Of a stretch of DNA of 64,000 bases, positions 60,024-64,000 are shown piece by piece (position 1 is the stretch's first letter; each line of letters opens with the position of its first letter). The notes below the pieces were generated by a model. That model ran no database searches and was not told the origin of the DNA. It was given only the letters and a program-made list of their open reading frames with translations. The position numbers were made by a program, and so were the translations under genes. Location: positions 744,001 to 808,000 of the forward strand of contig CAWAGP010000001.1 in assembly GCA_963781705.1 (NCBI GenBank), read 5' to 3'. Source of the stretch: JALYGJ01 sp963781705. GTDB taxonomy: Bacteria > Chloroflexota > Limnocylindria > Limnocylindrales > CSP1-4.

Positions 60024-60269
60024 GTGCCCGTCGTCCTCAAGCCCACGCCCTCGTACCGTTCACGCAGGTCGCTGCTGAGCAGCGACAAGCGCAGATTGCT
60101 CGACGAGGTTGAGGCGGACATCCAGTCTGACCCCGCGGTACGCCCGCCAAGGATTGAGATCGATGATGGCGTCATCGCTCATCGGGCAAGCTTCGTCGTC
60201 GTCTTCTACCTGCCCACAGCCACCAATGGCTGGCTGTTGACGTTCAGCTTCCTGGACGAAGCACGCTGA
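60024..60269 (+). CDS. small hypothetical protein of the element
   Basis: 81 residues from GTG 60024. The basic first part (YRSRRSLLSSDKRRLLDEVE) and a hydrophobic/aromatic second part (HRASFVVVFYLPTATNGWLL, then TFSFLDEAR) give the look of a small alpha/beta protein such as a RelE/ParE-type toxin, but no signature is complete. Shine-Dalgarno is weak. It converges on the serine-hydrolase gene, 28 bp away. Confidence 0.35.
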   Translation: MPVVLKPTPSYRSRRSLLSSDKRRLLDEVEADIQSDPAVRPPRIEIDDGVIAHRASFVVVFYLPTATNGWLLTFSFLDEAR

Positions 60270-60297
60270 TGCTGGCTCTGCGCCACACGAGCCGCCC

Positions 60298-61152
60298 TTA
60301 ATCAGAAGCGACCGCGCCGACGACCAGACTCTCGGCAAGCTTAGCCACATCCGCACGTCCAAGGAATCGCAGGTGCCGCATGACCATGCGTCGCTCATCT
60401 CGTTCTACCGGCGAGTCACCATCACATAGCAGATCGTGCTGGATTACTGTCCGCTCGCGAACGGCTTGGAGTCGCGGCGTGCAGATCTTGGGACAGACCG
60501 CATCATCAGGGCAGACGATCTCGTGCATCTCAATGCCCGCGGCGTGAAGCAACTCGAGCGCCGATATCAGCTCTTCTTCCATCTGGAGCCCGAGTTCATG
60601 ACCGCTGCGGGCTAGCTGAAGGATGACAGTGGGCACTTCGGCGACCCTACCGCTGTCCATTAGCTCTTGATACTGAGCAAGTAACCGCTCGGGTGGACAA
60701 AGCGCTGGCGCAACCATCACCAATTTTGGAATGGAATTCCGGATAACCGAACGGGAGACCCCCAAATTCCTGCACTCCCGTATCCATATCGCACAACCCA
60801 AGAGTGTAACGACGCCACCCAGGCTGCAGCCGATTGGGATGATCCGTTGCCCCTCGCCGACTTTCGGGAGATACGATCTCGCCAAGAGTCTTGCGGGTAT
60901 GTGTACGTCGTCCCAGGTCAAGTTCCACGAGTAGTGCCATCCCGGCTCGCGGTAGCTGAACGGCCTCAATGGCAGGTCTAGTGTCGACCACGGAGGCTTG
61001 GCGATCAGGCCCGGGGATTGCGAGTTGAACCCATCGACGAGGACCGCGTAACAGTCCTCCGATCTTGCCTTGTCTTCAGGCCACAAGCGACTGCCACTCG
61101 GCAGTCTTGTCGCCTCTCGCTTGACCCTCTCAAATGTCTCGGCGAGGTTCAC
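60298..61152 (-). CDS. putative alpha/beta-fold serine hydrolase of the element
   Basis: 284 residues, no signal peptide. IIPIGCSLGGVVTLLG is a nucleophile elbow (G-x-S-x-G) after a strand, and the order strand-elbow-helix fits an alpha/beta hydrolase. A candidate acid is in MHEIVCPDDAVCP; a convincing catalytic His follows only weakly (HDLLCDGDSP). The N-terminal YAVLVDGFNSQS and REPGWHYSWNLTWDDVHIPA have no family I know. GTG start at 61152. It lies last in a row of three minus-strand genes (RHH, hypothetical, this). Confidence 0.55.
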   Translation of the reverse strand: MNLAETFERVKREATRLPSGSRLWPEDKARSEDCYAVLVDGFNSQSPGLIAKPPWSTLDLPLRPFSYREPGWHYSWNLTWDDVHIPARLLARSYLPKVGEGQRIIPIGCSLGGVVTLLGCAIWIRECRNLGVSRSVIRNSIPKLVMVAPALCPPERLLAQYQELMDSGRVAEVPTVILQLARSGHELGLQMEEELISALELLHAAGIEMHEIVCPDDAVCPKICTPRLQAVRERTVIQHDLLCDGDSPVERDERRMVMRHLRFLGRADVAKLAESLVVGAVASD

Positions 61153-61191
61153 ACGCTTTGCTCGGCGCCTCTCCGAACGATTATGCGGATG

Positions 61192-61647
61192 TCAGAGCTC
61201 GGATTCGAGCACCAACTGATAAGCGTCCCGTCCCTTGCTCGCGCCGCCCAGGTCCATCTTTAGTTGCGGAACGGAGCAATCTTGGATGAGGTGCAGGTGC
61301 GAAGTCAGGTGCGGACGCAGCGACAGGGTAAGGTCGGCAAAGATGTCGACTACGTCTGGCACGCATTTGGAAGCAGCGGGGCTCCGACCATCTCGTTCCG
61401 CAAGATACACCTCGATTGCGGGTATGTCGCCGGGATCCCGGTGTTCGTAGATTCCTATCCAGGAAAAGGCCCGGGACGCCTGCAGCGCTGCCTGGAACTC
61501 ACCAGCTATCTCGCCAGTGGTCTTGTTTCTGGCTTCCATGTCGCGACGCGCGATGGTGCCAATGGGGTCGCGCCGTCCGCTCTCAGATTGGAGACGGTCC
61601 GGTTTCGGCCGGGCATGTGCTGGAGTGCCCAGATCAGTAGCTCTCAT
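61192..61647 (-). CDS. hypothetical protein of the element
   Basis: 151 residues from ATG 61647 (a GTG 21 nt upstream is possible). Mostly polar, with AIEVYLAERDGRSPAASKCV and DIFADLTLSLRPHLTSHLHL in the second half; no known motif. It lies between the RHH regulator and the serine-hydrolase gene on the same strand, with a 39-nt gap to the latter. A CTGTGCATAAGGAA element 9 nt before the start is shared with the kamA upstream region. Confidence 0.45.
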   Translation of the reverse strand: MRATDLGTPAHARPKPDRLQSESGRRDPIGTIARRDMEARNKTTGEIAGEFQAALQASRAFSWIGIYEHRDPGDIPAIEVYLAERDGRSPAASKCVPDVVDIFADLTLSLRPHLTSHLHLIQDCSVPQLKMDLGGASKGRDAYQLVLESEL

Positions 61648-61702
61648 GACCCCATCTTCCTTATGCACAGCCTTCGGTGGATCATCTGCCTAGCCGCACG
61701 AC

Positions 61703-62038
61703 CTACGGCGCGTCCGAGGTTTGCGCATGCTCCAGCGCACGCCAGAGGGCGTCCGTTACGAACTTCTCGAGGGTAGTGCCTTCGGTCACCGTCTTCACTC
61801 GCAGTTGTCGATGTAGGGCAACGGGTATGCGAACGTTCAACTGCACCTCCTGCTCGACCTTCTCGCGGTGAAAGGGCCGCCGAAGGCGCGCAAGCCGGCC
61901 GAGAGATTCCGGATGGTCCTCGCTGGCCGTCTGTGAAGCGCTCGTCACCGGTGAACTCCAAGGTACTGAAGGAAATGAGAAGTCGGGCCCGCGGGACTCC
62001 TTGCGGATACAAGTTTGCGGTCTCGTCTTCCACGGCAC
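61703..62038 (-). CDS. ribbon-helix-helix DNA-binding protein
   Basis: 111 residues from GTG 62038. The last 45 residues are the RHH fold: VQLNVRIPVALHRQL as the DNA-contacting strand and first helix, then GTTLEKFVTDALWRALE. The N-terminal 60 residues are without known fold and a shorter start at the GTG before QLNVR is possible. A three-copy tandem operator lies just upstream. Such proteins control partition, toxin-antitoxin or mobilisation genes; here perhaps the three-gene row and the divergent holin-like gene. Confidence 0.7.
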   Translation of the reverse strand: MPWKTRPQTCIRKESRGPDFSFPSVPWSSPVTSASQTASEDHPESLGRLARLRRPFHREKVEQEVQLNVRIPVALHRQLRVKTVTEGTTLEKFVTDALWRALEHAQTSDAP

Positions 62039-62073
62039 GGACGAGCCGCCCAGTTGGGGACCCGGCTATCTCA

Positions 62074-62097
62074 GCTAGGATGCTAGCATGCTAGCCA
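62074..62097. promoter_or_regulatory. three tandem 8-bp repeats, RHH operator
   Basis: GCTAGGAT, GCTAGCAT and GCTAGCCA in direct succession; the last two also make a perfect 14-bp palindrome (62082-62095). RHH proteins bind cooperatively to such arrays, and the RHH gene starts 36 bp to the left. Confidence 0.6.
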
Positions 62098-62232
62098 CGA
62101 GCGCCAGCCGGGTCAAGTGCCAAAGGCCGTGCCAGAGGTACCACGACCACCTCAGTGCGGTGGCAGTTTTCCCAACTGCCCCTGCCCATTGCGGGCGCGT
62201 GGCGACAAAACGTGGCGACACAAGAGGTTGCC

Positions 62233-62679
62233 GTGACAACCGATCCTGCACCAAGCCACTCCCGGCTAGGGCGCGTCCTCGATGCGGCCACCGATTTCGT
62301 TTCAGCCCTCTTCCGCACGCTGACTAGGGGTGCGAACTCACGGGAGAGCAAGCTCACGGCGACCGCGGCGGTTACCTGGTTGATCCAGTGGGTAGCGCGA
62401 CGCATTGGTGTTGACACGGATGCTGGCTTCTTCACGGCAATGTCGGGCCTTAGCTACGTCCTCATTGGAGCTGCCGGCTTCCGGGTCGTGTGGCGGACGG
62501 CTCGAAAGGCCTTGCCGTGGCTACGGAAGCCTCGAGGGAGGGAGCCTAGCCGAGACAAACCGCGTCGGGCGAGAGCTACATCTGTCGATGCCACCGCTGG
62601 CGTCGATAACGCCGTCCAATCGGCCCGTTCAGGTAGTCATCGCTCCAGGCGGCGTCGGGGATCGGGCGCGTCTCAGTAG
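62233..62679 (+). CDS. small membrane protein, holin-like
   Basis: 148 residues. After a polar start comes DFVSALFRTLTRGANSRESK, then two hydrophobic helices (about 49-66 and 72-92, LTATAAVTWLIQWVARRIG; SYVLIGAAGFRVVW) and an Arg/Ser-rich C-terminal tail, as in some phage holins. GTG at 62233 with AAGAGG 5 nt upstream is preferred over GTG 62155. Divergent from RHH and 195 bp from it, so the tandem operator may regulate both. Confidence 0.45.
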   Translation: MTTDPAPSHSRLGRVLDAATDFVSALFRTLTRGANSRESKLTATAAVTWLIQWVARRIGVDTDAGFFTAMSGLSYVLIGAAGFRVVWRTARKALPWLRKPRGREPSRDKPRRARATSVDATAGVDNAVQSARSGSHRSRRRRGSGASQ

Positions 62680-62732
62680 TCCCTACCAGCCCAGAAACAG
62701 TGCCACCCGAGCACCCGCCGCTCGGCATCACG

Positions 62733-63050
62733 TCAAGTTCGGCTGGTCAAGTCCACCGCAGGGTTTCCCAGCCACCCTCGCGAAGAGTGCATGCTGCGCC
62801 CCACCAGCTTTTCTGGATAACGGCGCATCACGCCACGCTGATGGGCCACTCCCAGGGCATACGCAAGCTCTGCGCGATCGGAGGTACCGGTACGTCGCAG
62901 GGCACGGTGAATTGTCGTTCGCACGCTCGCCGCCGGAACGCCGAGGCGGGAGGCGGCCTCCTTGTATGGCCACCTGGACTCGTGGAGCACGACCAGGGTG
63001 TGCAGTTGCCCCGGTGTCAATCGCGCCAGCAGATCGCCGGTGCTGTCCAT
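62733..63050 (-). CDS. HTH protein (sigma-70 region 4/LuxR-like)
   Basis: 105 residues. LTPGQLHTLVVLHESRWPYK followed by EAASRLGVPAASVRTTIHRA and LRRTGTSDRAELAYALG is the region-4/LuxR-type helix-turn-helix. No receiver or sensory part. It is the rightmost gene of the element, just inside the right repeat. ATG at 63050. Confidence 0.6.
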   Translation of the reverse strand: MDSTGDLLARLTPGQLHTLVVLHESRWPYKEAASRLGVPAASVRTTIHRALRRTGTSDRAELAYALGVAHQRGVMRRYPEKLVGRSMHSSRGWLGNPAVDLTSRT

Positions 63051-63137
63051 CACGCGGATCGCTCCTGGGTAGCGTCAACCCACTGATCTCGCCCATGGAT
63101 GGGCACGCGCACGAGGGTGGTTTGCGTGTGCCGGGCG

Positions 63138-63155
63138 CCCGCCGGGCGCGCCAGC
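63138..63155. repeat. att-like 18-bp direct repeat, right copy
   Basis: Identical in all 18 bases to the tRNA-Arg 3' end at 59383-59400. It lies 8 bp from the stop of the EAL gene. Confidence 0.85.
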
Positions 63156-63163
63156 CAGACCGG

Positions 63164-63955
63164 CTAGGTGCGCAGCGTGCCCTGGCGGAGTACGGCTAGG
63201 ACCCCCGTCGCGCCCAGCGGTTTGCTGAAGAAGAAGCCCTGGCCGTAGCGGCAGCCGAGCTCGGCCAGCCGCCACGCCTGCTCGCGCGACTCGACGCCCT
63301 TGGCCACCACGTCCACGCCACGCACATCGGCGATGTTGATGAGCGACAGCGCGAAGGCCGACTGCTCCGAGGTACCGGTTACGTCGACCACGAATTCGCG
63401 AGCCAGCTTGACCTCGTCGATCGGCAGACGCTTGAGGTCGGCCAGCGAGGTCGCCTTCCCGAAATCGTCGAGCGCCACCCTTACGCCAGCCTCGCGCAGC
63501 TCCACCAGTGCGGCCAGGATCTGGCTCGCGTCGGCGGGCACGGCGCTGGTCAGCTCGATCGTCAGAAGGTGGGGGTCGAGTCCGGCCCCAGACAGAGTTT
63601 TGAGCATCGCGGCGGCGGCGGCCGGCTGGAGCATCTCTGTTGGCGACACATTGACGCTCACGAAACCGGGGTGATCGCTCGAACGCGGCCAGGCAGCCGC
63701 CGCCCGCGCTGCCTCATCGAGCACGAAACGGCCGATGCCGACGATCAGGCCTTCGCTCTCGGCAAGCGGCAGGAACTCGCCCGGCGCGATCGTGCCGCGG
63801 CGGGGATGGCGCCAGCGCACGAGTGCTTCGGCGCCGGCCACCACGCCACCACCCAAGCGCACGATCGGCTGGTACTCAAGGCGGAATTCGCCGCGCTCGA
63901 TCGCCAGCGCCAGGTCATGGGCCAGTTCGTCCGGGCCGCCGGTCTGCCGTGCCAT
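63164..63955 (-). CDS. EAL-domain protein, probably catalytically impaired
   Basis: 263 residues, only an EAL domain (c-di-GMP phosphodiesterase fold). Present: Glu43 (GAEALVRW), Asn102 (NVSPTE), Glu134 (TIELTS), Asp163/164 (ALDDFG), Lys183, Glu222 and Gln239 (GQGFFFSKP). The glutamate expected at residue 219 (AEGVE, equivalent to Glu352 of RocR) is Lys (VVAKGVES), and ELTE is ELTS. That should abolish or greatly slow hydrolysis, so it may be a c-di-GMP-binding effector. ATG at 63955 with TATCGT 6 nt upstream. Confidence 0.88.
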   Translation of the reverse strand: MARQTGGPDELAHDLALAIERGEFRLEYQPIVRLGGGVVAGAEALVRWRHPRRGTIAPGEFLPLAESEGLIVGIGRFVLDEAARAAAAWPRSSDHPGFVSVNVSPTEMLQPAAAAAMLKTLSGAGLDPHLLTIELTSAVPADASQILAALVELREAGVRVALDDFGKATSLADLKRLPIDEVKLAREFVVDVTGTSEQSAFALSLINIADVRGVDVVAKGVESREQAWRLAELGCRYGQGFFFSKPLGATGVLAVLRQGTLRT

Positions 63956-63961
63956 CAGTCA

Positions 63962-63967
63962 ACGATA
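63962..63967 (-). promoter_or_regulatory. -10 box, leaderless promoter of the EAL gene
   Basis: TATCGT on the minus strand, 6 nt before the ATG at 63955. Confidence 0.45.
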
Positions 63968-64000
63968 GTTGAGGCGTCGCCGGAACGTTCGCCAGCCGAC

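Larger units (their letters stand above)
59383..63155. mobile_element. tRNA-Arg-integrated element of about 3.75 kb
   Basis: The 18-bp tRNA-end repeat at both edges, lower GC and unfamiliar genes inside, and a recombinase-like remnant against the tRNA are the standard marks of a site-specifically integrated element. Reading from right to left: HTH protein, holin-like protein, RHH regulator with tandem operator, hypothetical gene, serine-hydrolase-like gene, an 81-residue small protein and the remnant. No complete integrase is visible, so it should be unable to move by itself. Outside the repeat the flanks return to GC-rich host-like genes. Confidence 0.75.

Overview
The window is GC-rich throughout and almost entirely coding, with genes packed on both strands and many ATGA or TGATG overlaps. 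The gene mix suggests an aerobic or facultative heterotroph of the Chloroflexota, a Limnocylindria/Thermomicrobia-like lineage: luciferase-like monooxygenase with crotonases, a SUF cluster with SufU, a group-II ECF transporter, a PII-like c-di-AMP receptor, DUF885, DUF1634 and TauE. This placement is an inference from gene families only. A second hint is regulatory. At least sixteen starts carry a TAnnnT-type -10 hexamer 4-11 nt upstream with no Shine-Dalgarno between, which points to widespread leaderless transcription.

Layout. 0-14.5 kb (minus strand): an ErpA-type Fe-S carrier, a repeat-rich tail-anchored protein, a thiolase, and a tight catabolic operon (luciferase-like oxidoreductase, flavin reductase, frameshifted alpha/beta hydrolase, EthD, three crotonases, 3-hydroxyacyl-CoA dehydrogenase). 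Then come shikimate kinase, a dGTPase-like HD protein, a methyltransferase-ASCH fusion and a frameshifted aspartase. 14.5-20.7 kb: a LolA/MucB-like protein, a GT-C-type membrane protein, an aldehyde dehydrogenase, a CelD-like acyltransferase, Nudix and membrane proteins. 20.7-26.3 kb: purE, and divergently an MTA/SAH nucleosidase, nucleoside hydrolase and complete ECF transporter operon that looks like a nucleoside salvage and uptake unit. 26.3-31 kb: an Rrf2-sufC-sufS-sufU-MoeZ-like-JAMM operon for sulfur mobilisation, with no sufB or sufD in the window.

31-46 kb: mixed housekeeping and hypothetical genes. They include cobalamin adenosyltransferase, a MIP18/SufT-like protein, a c-di-AMP receptor, lysine 2,3-aminomutase with an upstream palindrome, OsmC with an apparent CTG start, and a 1134-codon ORF joining an MMPL/RND exporter to a lipobox-bearing AttH/CrtC-like domain. 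46-51.4 kb: a Mca-like PIG-L hydrolase, tRNA-Asp, threonine aldolase, DUF885 peptidase, a HisA-like barrel and a membrane-anchored cyclophilin. 51.4-59.3 kb: a stand-alone non-coding RNA with promoter and terminator, then a sugar ABC operon (frameshifted GntR, binding protein, two permeases, polysaccharide deacetylase, BadF-type kinase) divergent from a GH4 glycosidase across a palindromic operator.

59.3-63.2 kb is the clearest accessory region. An 18-bp direct repeat of the 3' end of tRNA-Arg(CCG) brackets about 3.75 kb of lower-GC, mostly unrecognised genes. These include a serine-recombinase-like C-terminal remnant against the tRNA, a ribbon-helix-helix regulator with a three-copy 8-bp tandem operator, a putative serine hydrolase, a holin-like membrane protein and an HTH protein. 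The window closes with an EAL protein lacking a catalytic glutamate. Several genes are broken by single-base indels (about 8.3, 13.0, 33.5-33.7 and 57.5 kb), so assembly error must be considered alongside real pseudogenisation.
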